From: CBDVBZ01 sp965372355
GTDB lineage: Bacteria; Krumholzibacteriota; Krumholzibacteriia; WVZY01
Direction of reading: 5' to 3'
Assembly (NCBI GenBank): GCA_965372355.1
Contig: CBDVBZ010000115.1
Location: 1-11,845 of the forward strand
Length of the DNA stretch: 11,845 bases
Each line of letters opens with the position of its first letter. Within the stretch, counting starts at the first letter, position 1. This document shows positions 1 through 6,970 of the stretch, in pieces. The notes beneath the pieces are model-generated. The model saw only the letters and a program-made list of their open reading frames with translations. It did not search any database and had not been told where the DNA came from. The position numbers were made by a program, and so were the translations under genes.

Positions 1-47
1 CCCCTGCACCCAAAGCAGGTGCGCTAACCGGGCTGCGCTACGCCCCG
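1..47 (-). tRNA. tRNA-Pro(UGG), 3' part cut off by window edge
   Basis: Read on the minus strand, the sequence from 47 down to 1 starts with the acceptor strand CGGGGCG, then a D arm with GCGC/GCGC stem, then a 5-bp anticodon stem CCTGC/GCAGG (19-15 and 7-3) around the loop TTTGGGT. The anticodon is TGG (12-10), which decodes proline codons. The variable loop, T arm and acceptor 3' strand lie beyond base 1, so the gene is partial because of the window, not because of damage. It lies 60 nt downstream of the ABC permease stop codon on the same strand and has a candidate promoter of its own. Confidence 0.93.
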
Positions 48-69
48 ACAATTCGACCGGCAAGTGACC

Positions 70-98
70 AATATGACGCCAAACGCGCGGAATGTCAA
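70..98 (-). promoter_or_regulatory. Candidate sigma70-type promoter of tRNA-Pro
   Basis: On the minus strand a perfect -35 box TTGACA (98-93) is followed after exactly 17 nt by CATATT (75-70), which matches the -10 consensus at 4 of 6 positions. Transcription would start near 63, about 16 nt before the tRNA 5' end at 47. The box sits directly behind the permease stop codon, in the only non-coding stretch there. No terminator is visible between the permease and the tRNA, so read-through from the long operon could also feed this tRNA. Experimental support is absent; the match is by eye. Confidence 0.6.
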
Positions 99-107
99 CC
101 GAGGGAG

Positions 108-1370
108 CTAAGCGTACCGCGACCAGCGGATGATCTCGCGCAAATTGGGGCGTTTGCCGTACATGAGGATCCCCACACGGAAGACCCGCGCGCTAAAGAT
201 CGTGACAATATAGGTCGACAGAATCAACACGCCAATGCTGGCCGCGATCTCCCACGCCGGCGGGTCGGACACGACGATCCGCGCCAGCATCAGCATTGGA
301 GTAAACGGCGGGATGAATGACATGACGACGGACAGCGTCGCGTTGGGGTTCTGCATCACGAGCATCATCATCATGAGCGGCACGACGAGCGGCAGGATGA
401 CGAGGCTCTGCAGCTGCTGAGCATCCTGCTCGGTGTTGCACACCGCCCCGATGATCGTAAACAACGCCGAATAGAACATGAACCCGAGGCAGAAGAAAAC
501 GAGAAAAAAGAGAACATCCGACAGGCTGACGTGCACGTAGTCCAGGAATTGCGCCGTGGCGATCGCCGATGAGAAACCGATCGCGAGAAACATCACCGAC
601 CACACGGCAACCTGTGTCAGCCCCAGCGATCCGATGCCAATGATCTTGCCAAAGAACAGGTCGCGCGGCTCAACCGAGCTCAACATCACCTCGATGACCC
701 GCGAGCTCTTCTCCTCTATGATCGCGCGCTGCACGGCCATACCCCAGGACAGAAGCGTCATATAGAGTATCATCACGAACATGACCATCATGATCAACTG
801 ACCGATCACTTCGCTTTCCTCGAGCACACCGGATTTCGTGATCTTGTTTTCGTTGAGTTTCACGCGCTTTGTCATCTCTGATATGCGATCGAAATCCAGA
901 CCCTGATCGGCCAAACGCTGTCCCACAACCACCGAGTTCAACTTGTCGCGAAGACCGTCCATGGTTCTTTCGTTGAAAACGTCTTTGGATATGTAGTTCA
1001 CCGTACCTATTTCCAGTATGTCGTCCGGCAATTCGATCAACACATCGAGCTCGTTGTTCGAAATGCTTGCGATTAACATCTCTTTCTGGGCATCGTACCC
1101 GTCGGCCCCGGCGTCGTAGACCTGAACGTTGAACTTGCGCCGCCCATCCTTGAGCGTGTCATCGAGGGTTGGTACGTAGTTGCTGGCGAGCCGTCCCGTA
1201 CGATCCAGGACAGCGATTGACACCTGCTCGCCCGGAACAAAAAGGACGGAAAGCACCGGGATCGAGTAGAAAACCACGAGCAGAACCGGTGCCAGGACGG
1301 TACCGATGATAAAGCCCTTCTTACGAACGTTTTCCAGGTACTCACGCTTTATGATATGAAAGACTTTCAT
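108..1370 (-). CDS. ABC transporter permease, NatB-like (ABC-2 family)
   Basis: A 420-residue inner-membrane permease of an ABC exporter. The layout is typical of the NatB/YhaP group: a first membrane segment near residues 19-45, a large extracytoplasmic domain of about 50-190, and a bundle of further membrane segments from about 191 to 400. The family's signature stretch around residues 219-253 (EEKSSRVIEVMLSS, then PRDLFFGKIIGIGSLGLTQ) and the later ALFTIIGAVCNTEQDAQQLQ (302-321) are clearly present. The start ATG shares 4 nt (ATGA) with the stop codon of the upstream ATPase gene, so the two are translationally coupled and surely form one transporter. Members of this family export sodium or other substances; the substrate cannot be read from the sequence, so I give no gene symbol. 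Confidence 0.9.
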   Translation of the reverse strand: MKVFHIIKREYLENVRKKGFIIGTVLAPVLLVVFYSIPVLSVLFVPGEQVSIAVLDRTGRLASNYVPTLDDTLKDGRRKFNVQVYDAGADGYDAQKEMLIASISNNELDVLIELPDDILEIGTVNYISKDVFNERTMDGLRDKLNSVVVGQRLADQGLDFDRISEMTKRVKLNENKITKSGVLEESEVIGQLIMMVMFVMILYMTLLSWGMAVQRAIIEEKSSRVIEVMLSSVEPRDLFFGKIIGIGSLGLTQVAVWSVMFLAIGFSSAIATAQFLDYVHVSLSDVLFFLVFFCLGFMFYSALFTIIGAVCNTEQDAQQLQSLVILPLVVPLMMMMLVMQNPNATLSVVMSFIPPFTPMLMLARIVVSDPPAWEIAASIGVLILSTYIVTIFSARVFRVGILMYGKRPNLREIIRWSRYA

Positions 1371-2314
1371 GCGTTTGTCCCGTCAGGCGCCTTCGGCGGG
1401 TGAGCGCCCTTCTTGCCCCGGACTTGTTCTACAAAAATGTCGTGAATCGATGGTTCGGATACTTCGAACTTCTGAATACTTAATCGGCCGGCGGCCACCC
1501 GCAGAATGGCATCGGGGTCGGCCCCATCGTTCAGCCTCAAGAACACGTCGCGGCCCTGCGGATTGACGGAGGCGACCTGCGGTAGCTCGCCCAGAAAGGC
1601 CCCGTCGCCTTCGAAACGCATCGATACACTGTTGTGACCGTAGCTCTTCTTGACATCGGCAAGCCGCCCTTCGAGCACCTTGCGTCCCTGGTCGATCAAA
1701 AGGATTTCCTCACAGAGCTTCTCTACCTGCTCCATCATATGTGTCGAGAAGATGATCGTGTGGCCCTTGCCGCGAAACTCGAGAATGATGTCCTTGAGAA
1801 CCTCGGCGTTGACGGGATCGAGACCCGTGAACGGCTCGTCGAGAATGATGAGATCGGGTTCGTGCATCACCGTGGCGATAAACTGAACCTTCTGCTGCAT
1901 CCCTTTTGAGAACTCCTCGACTTTCTTTTCCGCGACATCGGCCAGTTCGAGCCGTTCCAGCCACTCCCCACTGGTCCTGCGAGCCACCTTTGGCGGCATG
2001 GATTTGATCTCGCCAAAGAACGTGAGCAGATCGATGACTTTCATCTTGCGATAGACGCCGCGCTCCTCGGGCATATAACCAATCCGGTCTTTTGGCACGT
2101 CCCGCAGCGGTCTGCCGAGGATCTCGATCTCCCCCGAGTCGGGGTAGATGATACGCATCATCATGCGGATCGTCGTCGTCTTGCCGGCACCGTTGGGTCC
2201 GAGAAGCCCGTAGATCGTGCCCGGTTTGATCGCGAACGAAATCCCGTCCACGGCCTTCACCCGGTCGAACGCCTTGTTGACGTCACGAAAACTCACAGCT
2301 GGTTTGTTGCTCAC
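1367..2314 (-). CDS. ABC transporter ATP-binding protein, NatA-like
   Basis: A 315-residue ATPase subunit that powers the NatB-like permease encoded next. It shows Walker A GPNGAGKT (39-46), the ABC signature around FSKGMQQK (135-142), Walker B LIILDEP (155-161) and the H-loop histidine at 192. The Q-loop region reads MPEERG (81-86), with glutamate where many ABC proteins have glutamine, as is common in this exporter group. After residue 215 follows the C-terminal extension typical of the family (DUF4162-like). The start is GTG at 2314-2312: the stretch upstream carries a strong AGGAGG ribosome-binding site inside the end of rdgB, and GTG overlaps the rdgB stop as GTGA. The nearby ATG one base upstream belongs to the rdgB frame. 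Confidence 0.92.
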   Translation of the reverse strand: MSNKPAVSFRDVNKAFDRVKAVDGISFAIKPGTIYGLLGPNGAGKTTTIRMMMRIIYPDSGEIEILGRPLRDVPKDRIGYMPEERGVYRKMKVIDLLTFFGEIKSMPPKVARRTSGEWLERLELADVAEKKVEEFSKGMQQKVQFIATVMHEPDLIILDEPFTGLDPVNAEVLKDIILEFRGKGHTIIFSTHMMEQVEKLCEEILLIDQGRKVLEGRLADVKKSYGHNSVSMRFEGDGAFLGELPQVASVNPQGRDVFLRLNDGADPDAILRVAAGRLSIQKFEVSEPSIHDIFVEQVRGKKGAHPPKAPDGTNA

Positions 2315-3006
2315 ATATCCTCCTGGCGATCCGTAGCCAGTTTCCAGCGGACCAGGAGCCCGCGCATCTCGACGAGCGCCCGGTAGCGATGGCTCATCTC
2401 GTTCTTGATCTCGAGTCCCAGCTCCGCCACGGTCTTGCCGAGCTTGGGTATCTCAAAAAGCGGATCGTAGCCAAACCCCGCCTCGCCCCGGTTCTCCAAC
2501 GCGATCCTGCCCTCGAGGATACCCTCGGTGACCAGCGCGTCGGGTAGTCCCGACCCTCGGACTTCGGGGCTCGACACACCGGCGTCGTGCTCCCGCATAC
2601 GAGCGTGTACCGTCTCGGCGACCTCGTCGGTCAACGCGAGCGCCATCACACATCGGAATCTGGCGGTGCGCTCGCCCTCGGGCACCCCGCCGAGTTCCCG
2701 CAAAAGCTTGCGGTTGTTGTCTTCGTACCGGCCGCTCTCCGCATACCGTGCGGAATGGACACCCGGGGCGCCGTCGAGGGCATCGACCTCGAGACCCGTG
2801 TCATCGGCCAGCGCACAGAGCCCGGTGAATTCCCGGATCCCACGCGCCTTCTTTAGCGCATTCTCCTCGAGCGTCGCACCGTCCTCGATGACCTCGGGCA
2901 TTCCCTCGATGGTATCGGGGCCGAGAAACTCGACATCGACCCCCGCCATAATGGCTTCGATCTCTTTGATCTTGTCCCTGTTATGTGTGGCCAAAACGAT
3001 TTTCAT
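2311..3006 (-). CDS. rdgB: RdgB/HAM1-type XTP/dITP diphosphatase with an insertion
   Basis: House-cleaning enzyme that hydrolyses dITP, XTP and related deaminated purine nucleotides to monophosphates, keeping them out of DNA and RNA. Family marks are the N-terminal LATHNRDKIKE (5-15), LEENALKKA (46-54), the metal-binding DDTGLEVDAL (68-77), HSARY (84-88), GFGYDPLF (177-184) and SHRYRAL (205-211). At 231 residues it is about 30 longer than the usual 195-205; the surplus lies at about 128-160, between the strand MALALTD and EGILEGRIAL, where E. coli RdgB has a short loop. There is no clear Shine-Dalgarno sequence before the ATG, which instead overlaps by 4 nt (ATGA) the end of the preceding 73-codon frame. 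Its other end overlaps the ABC ATPase start. Confidence 0.93.
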   Translation of the reverse strand: MKIVLATHNRDKIKEIEAIMAGVDVEFLGPDTIEGMPEVIEDGATLEENALKKARGIREFTGLCALADDTGLEVDALDGAPGVHSARYAESGRYEDNNRKLLRELGGVPEGERTARFRCVMALALTDEVAETVHARMREHDAGVSSPEVRGSGLPDALVTEGILEGRIALENRGEAGFGYDPLFEIPKLGKTVAELGLEIKNEMSHRYRALVEMRGLLVRWKLATDRQEDM

Positions 3007-3224
3007 ATCGCATCGCGGTTCTTCAGGTTCCGGGTGCGCGTGAGGTCTTCCATCGGATCCCTTCGCGGGAGCAAGCGAGGATCCGTAGTGCTGGCGCCCA
3101 GCGGGCGCCTGGGCCGCGCGCAGCCTAAGCGAGCACGGCCGGGCCGACAGGCCCCACGACTAGCCGAGCGCAGCGGAGCGAGGGTCCGAGGAAGAGCCTC
3201 GCGCGCGCCCGGACACGGCCTCAC
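3003..3224 (-). CDS. Doubtful 73-codon frame bridging rph and rdgB
   Basis: An open frame fills exactly the space between rph and rdgB. Its GTG start overlaps the rph stop as GTGA (3224-3221), and its TGA stop overlaps the rdgB start as ATGA (3006-3003). A purine-rich GAGGAAGG lies about 10 nt before the GTG, inside rph. The predicted product is very rich in Arg, Pro, Ala and Gly, has no recognisable domain, and is encoded by the hairpin repeats described separately, so the amino-acid order probably reflects the repeats. Two readings are possible. It may be a real short peptide or ribosome relay that carries translation into rdgB, which lacks a good ribosome-binding site. Or it may be a non-coding insertion that happens to stay open because stop codons are rare in GC-rich DNA. 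I favour the second reading for protein function and leave coupling open. Confidence 0.25.
   Translation of the reverse strand: MRPCPGAREALPRTLAPLRSASRGACRPGRARLGCARPRRPLGASTTDPRLLPRRDPMEDLTRTRNLKNRDAI
3055..3214. repeat. Hairpin-rich imperfect tandem repeat island
   Basis: Four inverted repeats follow each other: 3055-3084 (GGATCC and TCGC arms with a 2-nt bulge), 3093-3109 (perfect 7-bp stem GGCGCCC/GGGCGCC with a 3-nt loop), 3141-3154 (GGGCC/GGCCC, loop GACA) and 3187-3201 (CGAGG/CCTCG, with outer arms GTCCG/CGGAC at 3184-3188 and 3210-3214). Between them a 20-nt motif recurs: 3163-3182 and 3113-3133 agree at about 17 positions (GCCG, then GCGCAGC, then AGCGAG), and a weaker third copy ends near 3079. 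The period is about 50 nt, each unit being one hairpin plus one motif. This resembles REP/BIME-like dispersed intergenic repeats of other bacteria. Whether further copies exist in this genome cannot be seen here. Confidence 0.6.
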
Positions 3225-3922
3225 AAACCCAGCGCCTTCCTCTGGGCCTCGAAGAGCTCCATGCAGCCTTTGCGGGCGTATTCGAGCATCGCTGCCAGTT
3301 GATCGTTGCTAAAGGGTACCTGTTCGGCGGTTCCCTGGATCTCGATGAATGCGCCGCCCTCGCTCATGACGACGTTGAGATCGACGTCGGCGGTCGAGTC
3401 CTCGCTGTACTCGAGATCGAGCATGACCTCGCCACCGACGATGCCAACGCTGATCGCCGATGCCAGAAAGTTCATCGGATGGCTGGGCAGACCGATTCTC
3501 GACAGCGCATCGTAAAGCGCAACACACCCGCCGGTGATCGACGCGCCGCGGGTGCCGCCGTCGGCTTCGATGACATCACAATCGATAATAACCGTCACCT
3601 CACCCAGCATGTTGAGCTGGGTGGCGGCGCGAAGGCTGCGCCCGATGAGTCGTTGAATCTCGTACGTACGGCCGCCCCGCCCGCGTATCGCCTCACGCAT
3701 GATCCGCTGCGGAGACGACCGGGGCAGCATCCCGTACTCGCCCGTCAACCAGCCTCTGCCCTTTCCCGAGAGAAACTTTGGCACGCCATCTGAGACTGTA
3801 GCCGTACATATCACCCGTGTGTTGCCCACCTCGATCAATACGGATCCTTCCGCACTTTTCAGAAAACCGCGCTGGATGGTGACCGGCCGAATGGCGTCGT
3901 GCGTCCTACCACTTGCTCTCAT
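3221..3922 (-). CDS. rph: Ribonuclease PH
   Basis: Phosphate-dependent 3'-to-5' exoribonuclease that trims tRNA precursors at their 3' ends; the active form is a hexameric ring in the cytoplasm. The 233 residues match the usual length of about 238-245. The N-terminus MRASGRTHDAIRP is the standard family opening and fixes the ATG. Further marks are GRGWLTGEYGMLPRSS (55-70), the arginine-rich REAIRGRGGRTYEIQRLIGR (76-95), and the phosphate-binding DGGTRGASITGG (121-132). A GGGGGGAG ribosome-binding site lies about 6 nt before the start. It is 44 nt downstream of murI and is followed by the repeat island before rdgB. The murI/racE-gerM-rph-rdgB order is also found in Bacillus subtilis, so the context is conserved over large distances. 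Confidence 0.96.
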   Translation of the reverse strand: MRASGRTHDAIRPVTIQRGFLKSAEGSVLIEVGNTRVICTATVSDGVPKFLSGKGRGWLTGEYGMLPRSSPQRIMREAIRGRGGRTYEIQRLIGRSLRAATQLNMLGEVTVIIDCDVIEADGGTRGASITGGCVALYDALSRIGLPSHPMNFLASAISVGIVGGEVMLDLEYSEDSTADVDLNVVMSEGGAFIEIQGTAEQVPFSNDQLAAMLEYARKGCMELFEAQRKALGL

Positions 3923-3966
3923 TTGTACTCCCCCCGAATTCTTGGGTCTTGACGGCTTGTTGACGG

Positions 3967-4764
3967 TTAGACGGTGAGCAGACGAACATCCTGTATCGGA
4001 CGTCCGAGTATCCGCTCCCCCACTTCCGTGAAATTGGGCGCGATGTCGCTGAGGTATATCGACAGCTCGCCCTTACCCGAGTCGCTCTGCAAGCCCGCGG
4101 CGTGGATTCGCTCGCGCACCTCGCGCGCCGTCTCCACGGCGCTATCCACCAGCGCGACGTCGGGTCCGAGCACGCGTCCAATGACATCGTGGAGCAACGG
4201 ATAATGTGTGCATCCGAGCACCAGTACATCGATGGCTTCACGACGATAGTCTTTGAGGTATGTCTCCGCAATCATCTCGGTGATCGGCGAATCGGTCCAC
4301 CCCTCTTCGACGAGAGGCACGAACAGCGGGCAGGGGCTCGCGTTGACCATCGCCCCGGGCTCGAGCTCGCGAATCCCCTTCTGGTAGGCCTCGGACCGGA
4401 TCGTCCCCGCCGTCCCGATGACACCGATCTTGTTCGACTTCGACTTCCTGACCGCTGCCCTCACACCAGGCTTGATCACACCGACGATCGGGACGGAAAA
4501 CTCACTCTCTATGATAGGGACCGCTTCCGCGGACGCCGTGTTGCACGCGACGACGACAAACTTCACACCCTCGTCCATCAAGAACTGTACGTTCTCGCGT
4601 GAAAACCTCAACACCGTCTCGGGGCTCTTGTTACCGTACGGTACGCGCGCCGTATCACCAAAATACACAAACGACTCGGACGGCAGCTCCTTCAAGAGCG
4701 CACGCAAGACCGTGAGTCCTCCGATACCGCTATCAAAAACACCGATCGGTCCGTTCTTTGTCAA
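3967..4764 (-). CDS. murI: Glutamate racemase (TTG start)
   Basis: Cofactor-independent racemase that converts L- to D-glutamate, a building block of the peptidoglycan stem peptide. Numbered from the proposed start, the two catalytic cysteines are C74 (VVACNTAS) and C185 (VLGCTHYPLL); the acid/base partners D11 and H187 are present, and so is the substrate-binding GVFDSGIGG (8-16). The frame is open further upstream to an ATG at 4878, but that would run 101 nt into the gerM gene and add 38 residues without family match. I therefore choose TTG at 4764-4762: AGGAGGAG stands just before it and the resulting 265 residues equal the normal family length. The gerM stop is only 13 nt upstream, so the two are expressed together. 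Confidence 0.94.
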   Translation of the reverse strand: MTKNGPIGVFDSGIGGLTVLRALLKELPSESFVYFGDTARVPYGNKSPETVLRFSRENVQFLMDEGVKFVVVACNTASAEAVPIIESEFSVPIVGVIKPGVRAAVRKSKSNKIGVIGTAGTIRSEAYQKGIRELEPGAMVNASPCPLFVPLVEEGWTDSPITEMIAETYLKDYRREAIDVLVLGCTHYPLLHDVIGRVLGPDVALVDSAVETAREVRERIHAAGLQSDSGKGELSIYLSDIAPNFTEVGERILGRPIQDVRLLTV

Positions 4765-4777
4765 CGCTGCTCCTCCT

Positions 4778-5392
4778 CTAGCGCCAATCACTCGCGACAA
4801 ACGGTTTGTACGCATCGATATGACCCGCCAGCGTTCCCACCTGCAGGCCTTCCACGAGAAACTGAACCGCCCGAACATCGGGAAAGTTCTGTGACACGGT
4901 CCTCATGATCGCGGCGATCGTGTAGTACTCGGCGGAGCTCCCACCCGGGTGACCCGCTACGATTTCACTCGTAAAATCCAGATAGAGGATTGCGGCATCC
5001 GAGTCGTAGAACATACCGAGCAGCTGCGTGCCCCTGGCGATCGTGCTCACGCCGCCTTCCTCCGGGCCCTCCAGCAGCTCCCGAATTGCCTGCTCGATCT
5101 GATCGACGTATTCCTTGCCGATCGCGACCAGACGGGTTTCCGTGACCAGTTTCTCCTCGTCCGGGTGCGCAAAGTAGAGCGTGACCGCGCGGCTCCCTTC
5201 GGGCACCACCGCCACTTCATCCGGCGGCGCCGGTCCGCGGGCATCGCGCTTCTGGACATAGTAAAAGACAAGCCCGGCGACGATAATCGCCGCCGCCGCT
5301 ATCAGAAAAAGATGGAATGGTTTCAATGTGCCATGCGAGGAGATCTTCTCCTCCTCGGACGGCTCGAATGTGTTCATGTGTTGCCAACCCAT
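4778..5392 (-). CDS. Membrane-anchored GerM-domain protein
   Basis: A 204-residue protein with a short charged N-terminus, a single membrane segment at about 26-47 and an extracytoplasmic GerM domain at about 69-195. Marks of the domain are VTLYF (70-74), a region ending in IRELLEGPEEGG (103-114), the typical ARGTQLLG (119-126), LYLDFTSE (136-143) and VQFLVEGLQVG (176-186). In Bacillus, GerM is needed in sporulation and germination and is thought to act on the cell wall, but the domain is widespread in non-sporulating bacteria and its activity is unknown. Its place between a cell-wall amidase and glutamate racemase suggests a role in peptidoglycan remodelling or in assisting the amidase. The start is uncertain: neither the ATG at 5392 nor the in-frame ATG at 5377 has a good ribosome-binding site. 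Confidence 0.85.
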   Translation of the reverse strand: MGWQHMNTFEPSEEEKISSHGTLKPFHLFLIAAAAIIVAGLVFYYVQKRDARGPAPPDEVAVVPEGSRAVTLYFAHPDEEKLVTETRLVAIGKEYVDQIEQAIRELLEGPEEGGVSTIARGTQLLGMFYDSDAAILYLDFTSEIVAGHPGGSSAEYYTIAAIMRTVSQNFPDVRAVQFLVEGLQVGTLAGHIDAYKPFVASDWR

Positions 5393-5398
5393 CGTAGA

Positions 5399-6913
5399 CT
5401 AGCGATAACGCTCCTGGAGCCGCTTGACCGCATCGACAAGACCTTCGGCGACCATCTGCTGGAAATCCTCGTCCACAAGGAGGGATTCCTCCCGGGGATT
5501 GGATAGAAAAGCCGTTTCGATCAGGACCGCCGGCATCCGCGCCCCCTGCAAAACGGTGAAGTTCGCCTGCTTGACGCCGCGGTTGCGGATGCCGAGACGA
5601 TCACCCATGGCCTTCTGCGTCATCTCGGCGAAGTGACTGCTTTCGTTGAGGTACTCGCTCTGCACCATGTCCCACAGAATAAAATTGATATCGCTCCTCG
5701 TATCGCCGGGGCCGCCGATAAGCTCATCGGCCGCGTTCTCCGCCAGCGCCACCGCTCGGTCGCGATCGGTTCGCGCCGGTGACAAGAAGTACGCCTCGAA
5801 TCCCCCGGCCTCGCTGCTAAACCAGCTATTGCAGTGAATGCTGATAAAGAGATCTCCACCCGCCCCATTGGCGATTTCCGTACGACGCGTCAGCGACAAC
5901 AACCGGTCATCCTCACGCGTCATGATCACCTCAAGCCCAAGTTCCTGCACGAGCAGATCGCGGGTCTTCTCGGCGATTGCGAGATTGACATCTTTCTCGA
6001 GCACGCCGTTCCCTCCGACCTTTCCGCTATCCTTACCTCCATGACCCGCATCGATCACAACGGTCTCGATACTCAGCGTCCGCCGCTCTCCCGCGACCCG
6101 GTCGATGATCTCGACCTGTTTGCTGCCGGCAAAATCCGGATCGGGGATCTCGGGCAGCTCCCCCTTCTCCAAAACGACATCGAGCCTTGGCGGATATTCC
6201 TCGCGGACGACCTGTATCCTCGATGTCGTCCCCTTTATGTCGAAATAGATATAGGCGTCGCGGTCGGTCTGTTCGGCGCGGACCCCGTTAAAGAGCCCGT
6301 GCGGCTCCCGGACATCGAACTTGGCCGGATCGATCCGCCCACCGTAGATCTTGAGTCTCACGAGTCCCGGCGTGCTCGAGTCGGAATGGTGTATCAACGG
6401 CTCTGTCATCCGGATGCTCGCCGTGGTGCGATCCGCCGTGCTCGTGAATTCGATGCTCTGCACGTTGTATCCGATCATCTCCGTGCGAAGCGTCAGAGCG
6501 GCGCGATCCCACTGAAACAAACTCGGCGTATAGGGCGACGCGATCTCGACAACGAACTCCATCGGTATCATCACAAACCCCGCTTCGTAGAGAACGGGGC
6601 TGCGGAGCATGACGGGGTCGCCATCGATCACGACGACGCGTGTGTCAACTGTGAGAGCAAACCGGGTGCGCCCGATACCGAGCACCACCTTGCGGCTGGA
6701 CGCATTCCAAAACTGTGTCGCCTTGAATATCCTCGCGACGTCGTTGGCCCTGAGGTAGAGCGATTCGCTTTCCGGATCGAGCTGCCAGACGGGCACCTGC
6801 TCGGAGCTCCGTCCGTCGTCGTAGATGACGGTGATACGCTCTTGCGCCACCACAGTCTGTGTGACGAGCGCGATCGCAAGGATTGTCAGGGTTATGACGG
6901 TCAGACGGCGCAT
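5399..6913 (-). CDS. Secreted N-acetylmuramoyl-L-alanine amidase (Amidase_3)
   Basis: Zinc hydrolase that cuts the bond between muramic acid and the stem peptide, acting in the periplasm in daughter-cell separation or wall turnover. From the chosen ATG at 6913 (GGAG 8 nt upstream) the protein has 504 residues. A frame extension to 6967 adds 18 residues that spoil the signal peptide. Residues 1-23 form a Sec signal peptide, cleaved after VVA. Residues 27-147 look like a copper-amine-oxidase N-terminal domain, about 150-250 like an AMIN domain, and 283-502 are the catalytic domain. The zinc ligands and catalytic residues are visible as H291 (VIDAGHGGKDSG), E306 (EKDVNLAIA), H360 (ISIHCNS) and E466 (LIETAFLSN). 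The AMIN part usually targets such enzymes to the division site or to peptidoglycan. It lies 6 nt upstream of gerM. Confidence 0.93.
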   Translation of the reverse strand: MRRLTVITLTILAIALVTQTVVAQERITVIYDDGRSSEQVPVWQLDPESESLYLRANDVARIFKATQFWNASSRKVVLGIGRTRFALTVDTRVVVIDGDPVMLRSPVLYEAGFVMIPMEFVVEIASPYTPSLFQWDRAALTLRTEMIGYNVQSIEFTSTADRTTASIRMTEPLIHHSDSSTPGLVRLKIYGGRIDPAKFDVREPHGLFNGVRAEQTDRDAYIYFDIKGTTSRIQVVREEYPPRLDVVLEKGELPEIPDPDFAGSKQVEIIDRVAGERRTLSIETVVIDAGHGGKDSGKVGGNGVLEKDVNLAIAEKTRDLLVQELGLEVIMTREDDRLLSLTRRTEIANGAGGDLFISIHCNSWFSSEAGGFEAYFLSPARTDRDRAVALAENAADELIGGPGDTRSDINFILWDMVQSEYLNESSHFAEMTQKAMGDRLGIRNRGVKQANFTVLQGARMPAVLIETAFLSNPREESLLVDEDFQQMVAEGLVDAVKRLQERYR

Positions 6914-6970
6914 GGTTACGCTCCAATATACGGAATGCCCCCTACTTTTCCATTGAAATCTAGGCACGTT

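Noticed and set aside
4765..4878. ATG-started extension of murI
   Set aside because: It lies within gerM, adds 38 residues unlike glutamate racemases, and a strong AGGAGGAG stands before the TTG at 4764.
4778..5392. GerM-domain gene as a sign of sporulation
   Set aside because: The domain is common in non-sporulating phyla and no other sporulation gene is present in the window.
6914..6967. Earlier ATG for the amidase
   Set aside because: It puts 18 residues in front of a typical signal peptide and has no better ribosome-binding site than the ATG at 6913.
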